A stretch of DNA of 64,000 bases, from assembly GCA_030651575.1 (NCBI GenBank), contig JAUSFB010000048.1, positions 245,882-309,881 on the forward strand. The letters are read 5' to 3'. The notes under the pieces were generated by a model, which worked only from the letters and a program-made list of their open reading frames with translations, ran no database searches and was not told where the DNA came from. This DNA is from Phaeospirillum sp. (GTDB taxonomy: Bacteria; Pseudomonadota; Alphaproteobacteria; Rhodospirillales; Magnetospirillaceae). Positions within the stretch are counted from its first letter, which is position 1. Each line of letters begins with the position of its first letter. The position numbers were made by a program, and so were the translations under genes. Shown here one piece after another: positions 17,355 through 27,396 of this stretch.

Positions 17355-18869
17355 ATGACCACCCACGCCCCCACCGTCGCCTTTTCCGGCATCGACTGCC
17401 TCGACATCGACGTGCAGGTGCAAGTGGCCGCTGGTCTACCTGCCTTCACCATCGTCGGGTTGCCCGATAAGGCGGTGGGCGAAAGCCGCGAGCGGGTGCG
17501 GGCCGCCTTCAACGCCCTCGGCCTCGCCTTGCCGCCGAAACGAATCACCGTCAACCTCGCCCCCGCCGACCTGCTGAAGGAAGGCAGCCATTTCGACCTG
17601 CCGATCGCCCTGGGTCTGCTGGCCGCCATGGGCGTGGTGCCGCCCGACGAAATCCAGGGCTATGTCGCCCTGGGAGAACTGGGCCTCGACGGCTCCATCG
17701 CCGCCGTCGCCGGAGTGCTCCCCGCCGCCATCGCGGCGCGGGCCGCCGAAAAAGGCCTGATCTGCCCGGCGTCGCAAGGCGGTGAAGCCGCCTGGGCCGG
17801 CGGAATCGAGGTGCTGGCCCCCGCCTCGCTGCTGGCCCTGATCAATCATTTCAAGGGCACCCAGGTACTGAGCCCGCCGGTCCCCGAAATCGCCGAGGCA
17901 GGCGAACGATTCCTCGACCTTCGTGACATCAAGGGCCAGGAAACGGCCAAGCGCGCCCTGGAGGTCGCCGCCGCCGGGGCTCATAACCTGCTGATGATCG
18001 GACCGCCCGGCTCCGGCAAGTCCATGCTGGCGGCCCGTCTGCCCGGCCTGATGCCGCCACTGGCTCCCGCCGAGGCGCTGGAGGTCAGCATGATCCATTC
18101 GGTGGCCGGTCAGCTGGCGGGCGGCAAGCTGTTGCGCCAACGGCCCTTCCGCGATCCCCATCACTCCGCCTCGACCCCGTCGCTGGTCGGCGGCGGCATG
18201 CGGGCCAGGCCGGGCGAGGTGTCGCTGGCCCATAATGGCGTGCTGTTCCTCGACGAGCTGCCCGAGTTCCAGCGCGGCGCGTTGGAGGCGCTGCGCCAGC
18301 CGCTGGAATCCGGCCGCGCCGTGGTGGCCCGCGCCAATGCCCATGTCACCTACCCCGCCCGGATCCAACTGGTGGCGGCGATGAATCCCTGCCGCTGCGG
18401 CCATCTCGGCGATGCCGCCCTGGCCTGCAACAAGGCGCCTCGCTGCGGTCAGGACTACCAGTCAAAGATTTCCGGGCCGTTATTCGACCGTATCGACCTG
18501 CATGTGGAGGTACCGGCGGTCAGTCCGGCCGACCTGTCGCTGCCGCCGCCGGCCGAGGGCTCGGCCGAAATCGCCCTCCGGGTGGCCGCCGCCCGCGCCA
18601 TTCAAACCAACCGCTATCGGGATCTGGGGCCGCGCACCAACGCCGAGGCCGATGGCGAGCTGCTGCAAAAAATCGCCACCCCCGATGCTGGCGGCCAGCA
18701 ATTGCTGACCGAGGCGGCCGAGCGTATGCGGCTGTCGGCCCGTGGCTGGCACCGGGTGTTACGGGTCGCCCGCACCCTGGCCGATCTGGACGGTCACGAT
18801 ACGGTGCGGCGAATTCACGTCGCCGAGGCCCTGTCCTACCGCCGGTTGATGCCGGGTCGTAACGGCTAA
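17355..18869 (+). CDS. comM: YifB/ComM family magnesium chelatase-like AAA+ ATPase
   Basis: Characterised ComM is a hexameric helicase that extends homologous recombination tracts during natural transformation. The 504-aa protein has the Lon-like N-terminal fold (VQVQVAAGLPAFTIVGLPDKAVGESRERV), then Walker A GPPGSGKSML near residue 215, FLDELPEF as Walker B, and a C-terminal domain with the four-cysteine segment NPCRCGHLG...CNKAPRC. RISGPLFDRID-like wording (KISGPLFDRIDLH) is also diagnostic. Repeated operator-like boxes lie upstream. It is convergent with the HIT gene. Confidence 0.94.
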   Translation: MTTHAPTVAFSGIDCLDIDVQVQVAAGLPAFTIVGLPDKAVGESRERVRAAFNALGLALPPKRITVNLAPADLLKEGSHFDLPIALGLLAAMGVVPPDEIQGYVALGELGLDGSIAAVAGVLPAAIAARAAEKGLICPASQGGEAAWAGGIEVLAPASLLALINHFKGTQVLSPPVPEIAEAGERFLDLRDIKGQETAKRALEVAAAGAHNLLMIGPPGSGKSMLAARLPGLMPPLAPAEALEVSMIHSVAGQLAGGKLLRQRPFRDPHHSASTPSLVGGGMRARPGEVSLAHNGVLFLDELPEFQRGALEALRQPLESGRAVVARANAHVTYPARIQLVAAMNPCRCGHLGDAALACNKAPRCGQDYQSKISGPLFDRIDLHVEVPAVSPADLSLPPPAEGSAEIALRVAAARAIQTNRYRDLGPRTNAEADGELLQKIATPDAGGQQLLTEAAERMRLSARGWHRVLRVARTLADLDGHDTVRRIHVAEALSYRRLMPGRNG

Positions 18870-18896
18870 CCGGGAATAGGGCGAGAGCCCCTGGCC

Positions 18897-19262
18897 TCAA
18901 CCCGCCTTGCCGATCATGGCGCCCAGCTTGCGGCCGCCGAAGATGTGGATATGGAGGTGGGGAACCTCCTGATGTCCGTTGACGCCGATATTACTGAGCA
19001 GCCGCCAGCCATCCTCGGCGACGCCGGCCATCCCGGCCACCTTGGCGACGGCGCGGACCAGGGCGGCGATCTCGGCCTCTGACGCCTTGGCGGCAAAGTC
19101 GTCGAACGACACATAGGCGCCCTTGGGGATCACCAGGATATGAACCGGCGCCTGCGGATTGATATCGTTGAAGGCCAGGGTGTGCTCGTCCTCATGAACC
19201 TTCGAGCACGGAATCTCGCCCCGCAGAATCCGGGCGAAAATATTGTTGGGATCATAGGTCAT
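18897..19262 (-). CDS. HIT family nucleotide-binding protein
   Basis: Histidine-triad protein (121 aa), a purine nucleoside phosphoramidase-type hydrolase of the HinT branch. The catalytic HLHIHIFGG motif is at residues 103-111, and CSKVHEDEHTLAFNDINPQAPVH is the typical N-terminal part. The reading frame extends upstream to 19505, but the ATG at 19262 (MTYDPNNIFARIL) is the family start and is 7 bp after the hisE stop. It ends the his operon, an arrangement common in alphaproteobacteria. Confidence 0.93.
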   Translation of the reverse strand: MTYDPNNIFARILRGEIPCSKVHEDEHTLAFNDINPQAPVHILVIPKGAYVSFDDFAAKASEAEIAALVRAVAKVAGMAGVAEDGWRLLSNIGVNGHQEVPHLHIHIFGGRKLGAMIGKAG

Positions 19263-19269
19263 TGAAACC

Positions 19270-19599
19270 TCACTTCTTGGCGCGCGACTTCTTCTCGTCG
19301 ATGCCCGAGGTGCCGGCGCGACGAGCCAGTTCAGTCCAGACCTTGGCCGGCTCGATGCCGCAATCGGCCCACAGCACCAGCAGATGATACAGCGTGTCGG
19401 CGCTTTCGCCCACCAGCTCGTCCTTGCCCTCGGACAAGGCCGCCACCACGGTTTCCACCGCTTCCTCGCCGAATTTCTGGGCGATCTTGCCGCGACCGCG
19501 GGCAAACAGCTTGGCGGTATAGGACTTGTCGGGATCGGTGCCCTTGCGGCTGGCGATCACGGTATAAAGCTCATCGAGAATACTGCTGCCGGTCGCCAT
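19270..19599 (-). CDS. hisE: Phosphoribosyl-ATP pyrophosphatase
   Basis: Second step of histidine synthesis: hydrolyses PR-ATP to PR-AMP. It is a standalone HisE of 109 aa, not fused to HisI. The signature KFGEEAVETVVAAL supplies metal-binding acidic residues, with GKDELVGESADTLYHLLVL. A 90-bp gap separates it from hisF upstream; the HIT gene follows 7 bp later. The C-terminus is lysine-rich (EKKSRAKK). Confidence 0.96.
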   Translation of the reverse strand: MATGSSILDELYTVIASRKGTDPDKSYTAKLFARGRGKIAQKFGEEAVETVVAALSEGKDELVGESADTLYHLLVLWADCGIEPAKVWTELARRAGTSGIDEKKSRAKK

Positions 19600-19689
19600 G
19601 GCCCTGTCCCTATTCCGAATCGTTCTAAATTGTAATCTTTCCAGGAACCTGCCTAGCAGACCCCGGCCACCGTGTCATCTTCCGATGCG

Positions 19690-20448
19690 TCAGGGGCGGA
19701 CGGGAATGCCGGCTTGCCGCATATGGGCCTTGGCCTCGGCGATGGTATAGGTACCGAAATGAAAGATCGAGGCGGCCAGCACGGCGGTGGCATGACCGTC
19801 GCGGATGCCCTCCACCAGATGATCGAGGGTGCCGACGCCGCCCGAGGCGATCACCGGCACCGTCACCGCATCGGCCACGGCGCGGGTCAGCGGGATGTTG
19901 AAACCCTGCTTGGTGCCGTCGCGATCCATGGAGGTCAGCAAAATCTCGCCGGCCCCGTACGCCACCATGCGCCTTGCCCAGTCCACCGCGTCGATACCGG
20001 TGGCGTTGCGACCGCCATGGGTGAAAATCTCGAACTTGCCGGGGGCGACCTGCTTGGCGTCGATGGCCACCACGATGCACTGGCTGCCAAACTTCTCGGC
20101 GGCTTCGCGGACGAATTCGGGACGGTGGACGGCGGCGGTGTTGATGGACACCTTATCGGCCCCGGCCAGCAGCAGCTTGCGGATATCATCATTCACCCGC
20201 ACCCCACCGCCGACGGTCAGCGGCATGAAGCAGGCCTCGGCGGTGCGGCGGACCACGTCATAGATGGTGTCGCGATTATCGACGCTGGCGGTGATGTCGA
20301 GGAAGGTCAGCTCGTCGGCGCCGGCCTTGTCGTACAGCTTGGCCTGCTCGACCGGGTCGCCGGCGTCGATCAGGTCGACGAAGTTGACGCCCTTGACGAC
20401 ACGGCCATCCTTGACGTCGAGACAGGGGATGATGCGCATCTTCAACAT
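19690..20448 (-). CDS. hisF: Imidazole glycerol phosphate synthase cyclase subunit
   Basis: TIM-barrel cyclase that uses ammonia delivered by HisH to form imidazole glycerol phosphate and AICAR. The 252-aa protein starts [23 protein letters not shown] with the catalytic Asp of [26 protein letters not shown] and VIASGGVGT are phosphate-loop signatures. It is 5 bp downstream of hisA in the his operon. Confidence 0.98.
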   Translation of the reverse strand: MLKMRIIPCLDVKDGRVVKGVNFVDLIDAGDPVEQAKLYDKAGADELTFLDITASVDNRDTIYDVVRRTAEACFMPLTVGGGVRVNDDIRKLLLAGADKVSINTAAVHRPEFVREAAEKFGSQCIVVAIDAKQVAPGKFEIFTHGGRNATGIDAVDWARRMVAYGAGEILLTSMDRDGTKQGFNIPLTRAVADAVTVPVIASGGVGTLDHLVEGIRDGHATAVLAASIFHFGTYTIAEAKAHMRQAGIPVRP

Positions 20449-20453
20449 GGGGG

Positions 20454-21173
20454 TCAGGCCTTCAACAGGGCGATGGCCTGGGCCACGTCGATCCGGCCGT
20501 CATAGATGGCGCGGCCGGAGATCACCCCTTCCAGCCTGGGATAAGCCCGCAGGGCCTTGAGATCGTCCAGCGACGACACCCCCCCCGAGGCGATCACCGG
20601 AATGGAAATGGCGTCGGCCAGCGCCGCCGTCGCCGCCACATTGGGGCCGGCCATGACGCCGTCGCGGTCGATATCGGTGTAGATGAGGGCGGCGACGCCG
20701 CAATCCTCGAACTTGCGGGCCAGTTCCAGCACGGTGAGGTCGGAAGTCTCGGCCCAGCCCTCCACCGCCACCTTGCCGCCCTTGGCGTCGATGCCCACCG
20801 CTACCCGGCCGGGAAAGCGTTTGCAAGCATCCTTGACCAGCTGGGGGTTCTTCAGCGCCACGGTGCCCAAGATCACCCGGCGCACGCCGCGCTCCAGCCA
20901 ATTCTCGATGGTGGCCATATCGCGGATGCCGCCACCCAATTGAACCGGAACCGAAACAGAACGCAGGATGGCGTCGACCGCCACCGCGTTGACCGGCTTG
21001 CCGGCAAAGGCGCCGTTGAGGTCGACCACATGAATCCACTCGGCCCCGGCCTTGGCGAAGTCGCGCGCCTGGGCGCCGGGATCGGTGTTGAACACGGTGG
21101 CGTCTTCCATCAGGCCCAGTTTGAGCCGGACGCAGACGCCGTCCTTAAGATCAATGGCGGGAAAGAGAATCAT
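20454..21173 (-). CDS. hisA: ProFAR isomerase (HisA)
   Basis: TIM-barrel isomerase of the histidine pathway, paralogous to HisF. The chosen ATG at 21173 gives [17 protein letters not shown], the family N-terminus with the catalytic Asp; an upstream TTG at 21191 would add six residues. VQLGGGIRD and [10 protein letters not shown] are the phosphate-binding loops, and the second catalytic Asp lies in [11 protein letters not shown]. The gene has 239 codons and is spaced 5 bp from hisH and hisF. Confidence 0.97.
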   Translation of the reverse strand: MILFPAIDLKDGVCVRLKLGLMEDATVFNTDPGAQARDFAKAGAEWIHVVDLNGAFAGKPVNAVAVDAILRSVSVPVQLGGGIRDMATIENWLERGVRRVILGTVALKNPQLVKDACKRFPGRVAVGIDAKGGKVAVEGWAETSDLTVLELARKFEDCGVAALIYTDIDRDGVMAGPNVAATAALADAISIPVIASGGVSSLDDLKALRAYPRLEGVISGRAIYDGRIDVAQAIALLKA

Positions 21174-21178
21174 GCTGC

Positions 21179-21829
21179 TCAGGGCTTCCAACGCAGGAAA
21201 TTGGCGATCACCGCCAAGCCGGTGGCCTGGGATTTTTCAGGATGGAACTGGGTTCCGACGATATTGTCGCGGCCGATCATGGCGGTGATGGGGCCGCCAT
21301 AATCCACATGGGCCAGCCGATGGGACGGCTCGGCGCAGACAAAGCGATAGGAGTGGACGAAATAGGCGTGCGCCTCCGGCGGCAGAGCGGCCAGCAACGG
21401 ATGATCCGCCCGGTCGGCCTCCAGCTGGTTCCAGCCCATATGGGGGACTTTCAGCCCCAGGAGCTCCACCGCCAGCGGCACCACCTCGCCCTCGATCCAG
21501 CCGAGGCCGGCATGCTCGCCATGCTCGCGCCCGGTGGTGGCCAGCAGCTGCATTCCAACGCAGATGCCAAAAAACGGCTTGGCCTTGACCAGGACCTGCT
21601 CGGTCAGGGTCTCGATCATGCCGGGAAGCCGCCCGAGTCCGGCCTTGCAATCGGCGAAGGCGCCGACGCCAGGCAACACGATACGGTCGGCCCGCGCCAC
21701 CAGGGCGGGGTCGGAGGTAACCATGACGGTCAGGTCGAGGCCCTGTTCCTCCACCACCCGCTCGAACGCCTTGGCGGCCGAGCGCAGATTGCCCGAACCG
21801 TAATCGACGATGGCGATGGCGCCGGTCAC
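21179..21829 (-). CDS. hisH: Imidazole glycerol phosphate synthase glutamine amidotransferase subunit
   Basis: Class I glutamine amidotransferase that supplies ammonia to HisF. The 216-aa protein begins [21 protein letters not shown] and has the nucleophile elbow [11 protein letters not shown] (Cys near residue 91). The catalytic His/Glu pair is in [10 protein letters not shown] near the C-terminus. It overlaps the hisB stop by 4 bp. Confidence 0.97.
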   Translation of the reverse strand: MTGAIAIVDYGSGNLRSAAKAFERVVEEQGLDLTVMVTSDPALVARADRIVLPGVGAFADCKAGLGRLPGMIETLTEQVLVKAKPFFGICVGMQLLATTGREHGEHAGLGWIEGEVVPLAVELLGLKVPHMGWNQLEADRADHPLLAALPPEAHAYFVHSYRFVCAEPSHRLAHVDYGGPITAMIGRDNIVGTQFHPEKSQATGLAVIANFLRWKP

Positions 21830-22425
21830 AGCGTTCCCCCAAGCGTCCCCTTGGTCGACGGCACAGCATCGGCCTTGCGCGGATCGATCTCCACCGCCTC
21901 GCGCAAAGCGCGGGCCAGGGCCTTGAAACAGCTTTCGACGATGTGGTGATCGTTATCGCCGTACAGGCACTCCACATGCAAGGTGACGCCGGCCGCCTGG
22001 GCGAAGGCCTGGAACCACTCCTTGAACAGCTCGGTATCCATGCTGCCCAGCTTGTCGCGGCCGAACCCGACCTTCCAGATCAGATAGGGGCGGTTGGACA
22101 GGTCGAGGGCGACGCGGGTCAGCGCCTCGTCCATGGGCACGTAGGCCGAGCCATAGCGGCGGATGCCCTTGCGGTCGCCCAGCGCCTGATTGACCGCCTG
22201 GCCGATGGCGATTCCCACATCCTCGGTGGTGTGGTGGGCGTCGATATGAAGGTCGCCCTTGGCTACGACGGTCAGGTCGATCAACGAGTGGCGGGACAAC
22301 TGTTCCAGCATATGGTCCAGAAAACCGACCCCGGTATCGACCGAATAGCGACCGCCGCCGTCCAGTTCGACGGAGACGCTGATGCTGGTCTCATTGGTGT
22401 TGCGCGCGATGCTGCCCTGGCGCAT
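21826..22425 (-). CDS. hisB: Imidazoleglycerol-phosphate dehydratase
   Basis: Monofunctional HisB (199 aa, no phosphatase domain) that dehydrates imidazole glycerol phosphate. Manganese ligands lie in [34 protein letters not shown] and EHHDHHIVES-type sequence (here [18 protein letters not shown]). It is the first gene of the leftward his operon and is divergent from hslV across 158 bp, which should contain both promoters. Confidence 0.97.
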   Translation of the reverse strand: MRQGSIARNTNETSISVSVELDGGGRYSVDTGVGFLDHMLEQLSRHSLIDLTVVAKGDLHIDAHHTTEDVGIAIGQAVNQALGDRKGIRRYGSAYVPMDEALTRVALDLSNRPYLIWKVGFGRDKLGSMDTELFKEWFQAFAQAAGVTLHVECLYGDNDHHIVESCFKALARALREAVEIDPRKADAVPSTKGTLGGTL

Positions 22426-22583
22426 GGAAACCTCCTGATCGCAAGGATTTCTCTAGTAGCAGCAATGCGGCCCCAGGGGAAGCGTCTGACCGCCCGGCGA
22501 AAGACGACGATCCCTCTTCCTTTCCGCCGCGAACACCTTATCTTTCATCGGCTGGTTCTCTCAAACTTGCCCCCCGGAGCCCC

Positions 22584-23129
22584 ATGTCCGAACAAAATCC
22601 TTCCTGGCACGGCACCACCATTCTTTGTGTGCGCAAGGCCGACCGCGTGATCATCGCCGGCGACGGTCAGGTCAGCCTGGGCGCCACCGTCATCAAGGCC
22701 AATGCCCGCAAGGTCCGCAAGATCGGCGGCGACAAGATCCTGGTAGGGTTCGCCGGCGCCACCGCCGACGCCTTCACCCTGCTGGAGCGCCTGGAAGCCA
22801 AGCTGGAGAAATATCCCGGCCAGCTGACCCGCGCCTGCGTCGAGCTGGCCAAGGACTGGCGCACCGACCGCTACCTGCGCAAGCTGGAAGCCATGATGGC
22901 GGTGGCCGACAAGGACGTGTCGCTGGTCCTCACCGGCCAAGGCGACGTGCTGGAACCCGAGGACGGGCTGATCGGCATCGGCTCGGGCGGCAATTACGCC
23001 CTGGCCGCCGCCCGCGCCCTGATCGATATCGACGACCTCGACGCCGAGGCCATCGCCCGCAAATCCATGCGCATCGCCGCCGGGATCTGCGTCTACACCA
23101 ACGGCAACATCATCGTGGAGTCCCTATGA
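22584..23129 (+). CDS. hslV: ATP-dependent protease peptidase subunit HslV
   Basis: Proteasome-like threonine protease subunit partnered with HslU. The 181-aa precursor carries a 10-residue propeptide; cleavage before Thr11 in [20 protein letters not shown] exposes the catalytic threonine. The gene overlaps hslU by 4 bp. In the upstream gap CTTCC (22517-22521) and CTTATCT (22538-22544) are 16 bp apart and could be a sigma-32-type promoter. That is a guess from spacing and sequence, though heat-shock control is usual for hslVU. Confidence 0.97.
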   Translation: MSEQNPSWHGTTILCVRKADRVIIAGDGQVSLGATVIKANARKVRKIGGDKILVGFAGATADAFTLLERLEAKLEKYPGQLTRACVELAKDWRTDRYLRKLEAMMAVADKDVSLVLTGQGDVLEPEDGLIGIGSGGNYALAAARALIDIDDLDAEAIARKSMRIAAGICVYTNGNIIVESL

Positions 23130-24445
23130 CCCCCGCCTTCTCCCCGCGCGAGATCGTCTCCGAACTCGACCGTTACATCGTCGGCCAGAACGACGCCAAG
23201 CGCGCCGTCGCCATCGCGCTGCGCAACCGTTGGCGGCGACAGCAGCTGACCGAGATGCTGCGCGAGGAGGTGATGCCCAAGAACATCCTGATGATCGGGC
23301 CGACCGGCGTCGGCAAGACCGAGATCGCGCGGCGGTTGGCCCGCCTCGCCCAGGCGCCCTTTCTCAAGGTCGAGGCCACCAAGTTCACCGAGGTCGGCTA
23401 TGTGGGCCGCGATGTCGAACAGATCGTGCGCGATATCGTCGAGATCGCCATCACCATGATCCGCGACCGTCTGCGCCGCCAAGTGACCGCCAAGGCCGAG
23501 ACCGCCGCCGAGGAACGTCTGCTGGACGCCCTGGTCGGCGACACCGCCGGCCCCGACACCCGCCAGAAGTTCCGCAAGATGCTGCGGGAAGGCAGTCTGG
23601 ACGACAAGGAGATCGAATTGCAGGTCGCCGATGCCAGCGGCGGCATGCCGACCTTCGACATTCCCGGCATGCCGGGCTCGCAGATGGGCATGATCAATCT
23701 GGGCGATATCCTGGGCAAGCTGGGCGGCGGCCGGACCAAGCCGCGCAAGCTGCCGGTCAGGGACGCCCTGACCCTGCTGACCGCCGAGGAATCCGACAAG
23801 CTGCTGGACCAGGAAAAGGTGGTGAAGGAAGCCATCTGGGCGGTGGAGAACAACGGCATCGTCTTCATCGACGAAATCGACAAGATCTGCGCCCGCTCGT
23901 CCGAGACCCATATGGGCGGCGATGTCAGCCGCGAGGGCGTCCAGCGCGACCTGTTGCCGCTGATCGAAGGCACCACCGTGGCCACCAAATACGGCCAGAT
24001 CAAGACCGACCACATCTTGTTCATCGCGTCGGGCGCCTTCCATCTGGCCAAGCCGTCGGACCTGCTGCCCGAATTGCAGGGCCGTCTGCCGATCCGGGTC
24101 GAGCTGAAACCCCTGTCGCGCGACGATCTGGTCCGCATCCTGACCGAGCCCGAGGCCAGCCTGATCAAGCAGTACGAAGCCCTGCTCGCCACCGAGGAGG
24201 TGGAACTGTCGTTCGAGCCCGGCTCCATCGACGCCGTCGCCGATCTGGCGGCCGAAATCAACGCCAGCGTCGAGAATATCGGCGCAAGGCGGCTGCAAAC
24301 GGTGATGGAACGGCTGCTGGAAGACATCAGCTTCACCGCCCCCGACCAACCCACCGGCACCAAGATCGCCATCACCGCCGCCATGGTGCGGGAGCGGGTC
24401 GGCGAGCTGGCGAAAACCGCCGATCTGGCCAAGTTCATCCTGTAA
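23126..24445 (+). CDS. hslU: ATP-dependent protease ATPase subunit HslU
   Basis: AAA+ unfoldase that feeds substrates to HslV. The 439-aa protein begins with [25 protein letters not shown] and has Walker [10 protein letters not shown] near residue 58. The intermediate I domain covers about residues 105-230, with the Gly/Met-rich stretch [20 protein letters not shown]. Walker B FIDEIDKI follows, and [14 protein letters not shown] is sensor 2. The in-frame region upstream overlaps hslV and is not used; the ATG at 23126 overlaps the hslV stop by 4 bp. Confidence 0.97.
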   Translation: MTPAFSPREIVSELDRYIVGQNDAKRAVAIALRNRWRRQQLTEMLREEVMPKNILMIGPTGVGKTEIARRLARLAQAPFLKVEATKFTEVGYVGRDVEQIVRDIVEIAITMIRDRLRRQVTAKAETAAEERLLDALVGDTAGPDTRQKFRKMLREGSLDDKEIELQVADASGGMPTFDIPGMPGSQMGMINLGDILGKLGGGRTKPRKLPVRDALTLLTAEESDKLLDQEKVVKEAIWAVENNGIVFIDEIDKICARSSETHMGGDVSREGVQRDLLPLIEGTTVATKYGQIKTDHILFIASGAFHLAKPSDLLPELQGRLPIRVELKPLSRDDLVRILTEPEASLIKQYEALLATEEVELSFEPGSIDAVADLAAEINASVENIGARRLQTVMERLLEDISFTAPDQPTGTKIAITAAMVRERVGELAKTADLAKFIL

Positions 24446-24476
24446 AGTGGATGATGTGCTTACACGTAACCAAATC

Positions 24477-24833
24477 TCACTGATCGGAACGCAGCACCGC
24501 CAGCAGCCGCTCCACCGTCTCGTCGGGCATGGCCCGCAGGCTTGCCCCCAGCCGATTGGCCAATTCGGTCTTGGCTGGGGTCAGGCCGGACGTGTCCAGC
24601 GTCACCTTGGGGTGCGACAGGTCGGCCAGGGTTTTCAGCTCCTCCGCCTCGTCCCAGATACAGCCGAGATAGCCGCAGATCTGCATCACCAGTCCAGGGG
24701 CCGGCTTGCCGCGCTGGCCGTGCTCCAGCGCCGATAGATACGCAGCCGAAATGTTCAGGTCGGCGGCCATGCGGGTCAGCGGAATGGCCTTGACGGCCCT
24801 GAGCGCCCGCAGCTTGGCCCCGAACGGGGTCAT
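24477..24833 (-). CDS. XRE-family helix-turn-helix regulator
   Basis: Small DNA-binding protein (118 aa) with a Cro/C1-type HTH at residues 4-60; the recognition portion includes MAADLNISAAYLSALEHGQRG. The C-terminal half is helical (LTPAKTELANRLGASLRAMPDETVERLLAVL) and may dimerise. It overlaps the Smr-domain gene upstream by 4 bp, so it is cotranscribed with it. Nothing here identifies its targets. It is convergent with hslU. Confidence 0.85.
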   Translation of the reverse strand: MTPFGAKLRALRAVKAIPLTRMAADLNISAAYLSALEHGQRGKPAPGLVMQICGYLGCIWDEAEELKTLADLSHPKVTLDTSGLTPAKTELANRLGASLRAMPDETVERLLAVLRSDQ

Positions 24834-25414
24834 CCCCGCTGTCTCCGCACCAAGACGTAAAGAGCGCCGTCGCCGCCATGCTGCGGCCGGGCAAAGGAAA
24901 ATCCCAAGATCCGTTCGCGCAACGGGCTTTGATTGAGCCAGCGCGGCACTTGATTCTTCAAGATCCCGTCGCCCTTGACTCCCTTGCCGGTCACCACCAG
25001 GACGCAGCGCCGACCCGCCACCCAGGCGCGCTGGATAAAGGCGGCCAGTTCGTCATGGGCCAGGTCCTGGCTGTGGCCGTGCAGGTCGAGGGTGGCTTCG
25101 ATCTCCATTTCGCCCCGCTTCATGCGATCGGCCGAACGGCGGTCAAGTCCGGGGGTCTGGCCGTGCCCCAATTCCAACGGAGACCCCCGCAACCGGGGCG
25201 GGACGGGGCGGGCCGAAGGGCGGAGCGGAGGAGGGCCGGGCGGCGGCGGCGGCGACGGCATCGCCTCCGGCGGCACGGTCTCGGGATCGTCGGGCAGAAC
25301 CCTGCCGGGCAGGGGGCGGGCGTCCTCGATCACCGCCCGCCAGATTCGCACCTCGTCGGGGGTGACGGCGCGGCGGCGCGGCTGACGTGGTTCGATCAGA
25401 CGATTGCGGCTCAT
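24830..25414 (-). CDS. Smr-domain protein
   Basis: Small MutS-related domain protein (194 aa). The C-terminal Smr domain (about residues 105-190) has the LDLHGHSQD motif and GKGVKGDGILKN..P.WL, typical of standalone Smr proteins with nicking endonuclease or RNA-cleaving activity. The N-terminus is basic (SRNRLIEPRQPRRR), followed by a proline-rich linker at about residues 45-75. Start ATG 25414 overlaps the stop of the upstream membrane-protein gene by 4 bp; an upstream extension in frame is unlikely. E. coli YfcN and SmrA share this plan. Confidence 0.88.
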   Translation of the reverse strand: MSRNRLIEPRQPRRRAVTPDEVRIWRAVIEDARPLPGRVLPDDPETVPPEAMPSPPPPPGPPPLRPSARPVPPRLRGSPLELGHGQTPGLDRRSADRMKRGEMEIEATLDLHGHSQDLAHDELAAFIQRAWVAGRRCVLVVTGKGVKGDGILKNQVPRWLNQSPLRERILGFSFARPQHGGDGALYVLVRRQRG

Positions 25415-26160
25415 GACTGCGGGGTTTGCGGCAGCACCTCGTCCCGCGGCGGGCCGTCCTCGATGGATTCCCAATGGGTGCGGGGCGGAGCGGGGGTTAA
25501 CGGAGGCTCCTCCGGCGGCAGATCATCTTCGTCCGGATGAACCTCGTCGGCCAGTGGCGAGGGTTCCGGCTCCAGAACCGGCGGAGGCGGAGGCGAGGGT
25601 TCCACATTGACCGCCGATCCCGGCCGGACCGGAACCGGGGCATTGGCCATCCGCTCGCGCTGCTGGGCCTCGCCCTCGCCAAGATTGCGGCGGATGAATT
25701 TACGCCAGTCGCCCTTGGGGGCAAGGCAGGGCGGCTCGTTGCCGCCCTTGGTCGCCATGGCGACGCCGCCCATCTGCCACAGAGTCTGAAACTGAAGAAC
25801 GTCGCTCAACATATAGGCCTGGGCGCGGGCCTTGAGCCGCCAGCCCACGTAATATTTGTTGCCGAACAGATGGGCGAGCACGCACAGCGTCATCACCACG
25901 ATACCCACCGCGACCCCGGCCGCCAGTAAGATGATCAACGCCAGGGTCATCAAGATGGTCAGCGGCAGCAGATGGTCCCAGTGCTGATGCACCGGCGAGC
26001 CCTGGAAATCGAGCAAACGGGGATCGGTGAAAACCTGGACCCGACCGGCCATGACGGCGCCGCGCAACTGCTCGTGCAGCTGCTCGTCCTCGCGGCCCTT
26101 TCGGTCCCGCCATTCGCTCATCAACCGGCTCATACGCCCGAATCGCCCCTTTAAATCCAC
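25411..26160 (-). CDS. Membrane protein with acidic proline-rich tail
   Basis: Unrecognised membrane protein, up to 249 aa. Two closely spaced hydrophobic segments occupy about residues 65-102 (LLPLTILMTLALIILLAAGV, then VGIVVMTLCVLAHLFG). The C-terminal 90 residues are rich in Pro, Glu and Asp and probably disordered and cytosolic. The N-terminus is basic and charged. The start is uncertain: GTG at 26160 gives the longest form without a clear ribosome-binding site, and ATG at 26133 (MSRLMSEWRD) is an alternative. It heads the membrane protein-Smr-XRE operon. Confidence 0.7.
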   Translation of the reverse strand: MDLKGRFGRMSRLMSEWRDRKGREDEQLHEQLRGAVMAGRVQVFTDPRLLDFQGSPVHQHWDHLLPLTILMTLALIILLAAGVAVGIVVMTLCVLAHLFGNKYYVGWRLKARAQAYMLSDVLQFQTLWQMGGVAMATKGGNEPPCLAPKGDWRKFIRRNLGEGEAQQRERMANAPVPVRPGSAVNVEPSPPPPPVLEPEPSPLADEVHPDEDDLPPEEPPLTPAPPRTHWESIEDGPPRDEVLPQTPQS

Positions 26161-26214
26161 ATGTTAGCCGAAGGATGGCCAAGCCGGACCGGATTGGCAA
26201 GCGCTAGCTACTAG

Positions 26215-27396
26215 CTACTGCCCGGCCATGCGCGGCGAGCGGGCCTTGGGCAACAGCAGCACCAGCCGGCCGGGGTTCTTCATGCGGCCGGCCTGCTCGA
26301 ACGCCGCTTCACCGGCTCCCCAGAACACGTCGCCGCGCACCACGCCCTTGATGGCGGCGCCGGTGTCTTGGGCCATCATCAGGCGACGCAGCGGCTTGCC
26401 CTTGGGATCGACGGTGTCCAGCCAGACGGGGGCACCCAACGGGATAAAGCGCGGATCCACCGCCAGCGACCGTTCCGGGGTCAAGGCGACCCCCTCGGTC
26501 CCCAGCGGCCCATCGCCGAGATTGACGCCGTAGAAGATATAGCGCGGATTTTTGGCCAGCATCTCGCGGCCCTCGACGGGGTGAGCCTTCAACCAGGCGC
26601 GGATCGCCGGCATGGAGGTGTCACCCTCCAACTTGCCGGACTCCTTCAGCACCCTGCCGATGCCGACGAATTTATGACCGTTGGTTCCCGCGACGCCAAG
26701 GCGAATCTGGCTGCCATCGTCAAGCCGCACCCGCCCCGACCCTTGAATCTGCATGATGGCCAGATCCACCGCGTCATCGGTCCAGGCCACCACCGGTGTC
26801 TTGGCGTCGATGGCTCCGGCCTCGATCTCGACCCGGGTCGGATAAGGCACTAATCGGGCGCCGTCCAGGCGTCCCACCAACTGCTCGCCGGCCAGATCAG
26901 GACGGAACTTACCGAGATCGGCGGTCACCAGATCGGAGGGTTTGCCGTGAATCGGCACCCCATAGCGGCCCTGTCGCTGACGCGACCCCCTGATCTCGGG
27001 CTCGAAATAACCGGTGAACAACCCATCCGGCTTGCCGTCGGCGGTCACCTGCCAGGGGGCGAACCAATGTTCGAATACCGCCCGCGCCGCCCCATGATCG
27101 CCCGCCGCCACCCGCGAAGCGGCGGAACAAGGTCCATACCAGTCGGCGGCGGTGCCGCCGATTCCGTCAAAGCCGATGGAACGGTCCACCGGCAGTTTGG
27201 CAATGCGGTCGCATGACCGTTTCAGGGCCGGCAGCACGGCGGCGGCGTTGTCCTCGGTCCAACCGACCAATTGCCCGAACCCCATGGGGCTCAAAACCAT
27301 CCGGTCGGCGACGCCGATCGGCGCGACCGGCTTTTCAACCGGCGCGCAAGACCCAGCCAAGGCTGCTGCCATGGCGATCGACAGGACTCGCCGCAT
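26215..27396 (-). CDS. mltA: Membrane-bound lytic murein transglycosylase A
   Basis: Outer-membrane lipoprotein that cleaves peptidoglycan glycan strands to 1,6-anhydromuropeptides. From ATG 27396 (393 aa) there is a signal peptide with lipobox AGSC (Cys17). The MltA domain has GLFTGYFEPEIRGSRQR, the segment IMQIQGSGRVRL, and a C-terminal 3D domain VDPRFIPLGAPVWLDT...MMAQDTGAAIKGVVRGDVFWG with the catalytic Asp. The start overlaps the stop of the Tim44-like gene by 1 bp (TGATG), so the two are coupled; the pairing is common in alphaproteobacteria. Confidence 0.95.
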   Translation of the reverse strand: MRRVLSIAMAAALAGSCAPVEKPVAPIGVADRMVLSPMGFGQLVGWTEDNAAAVLPALKRSCDRIAKLPVDRSIGFDGIGGTAADWYGPCSAASRVAAGDHGAARAVFEHWFAPWQVTADGKPDGLFTGYFEPEIRGSRQRQGRYGVPIHGKPSDLVTADLGKFRPDLAGEQLVGRLDGARLVPYPTRVEIEAGAIDAKTPVVAWTDDAVDLAIMQIQGSGRVRLDDGSQIRLGVAGTNGHKFVGIGRVLKESGKLEGDTSMPAIRAWLKAHPVEGREMLAKNPRYIFYGVNLGDGPLGTEGVALTPERSLAVDPRFIPLGAPVWLDTVDPKGKPLRRLMMAQDTGAAIKGVVRGDVFWGAGEAAFEQAGRMKNPGRLVLLLPKARSPRMAGQ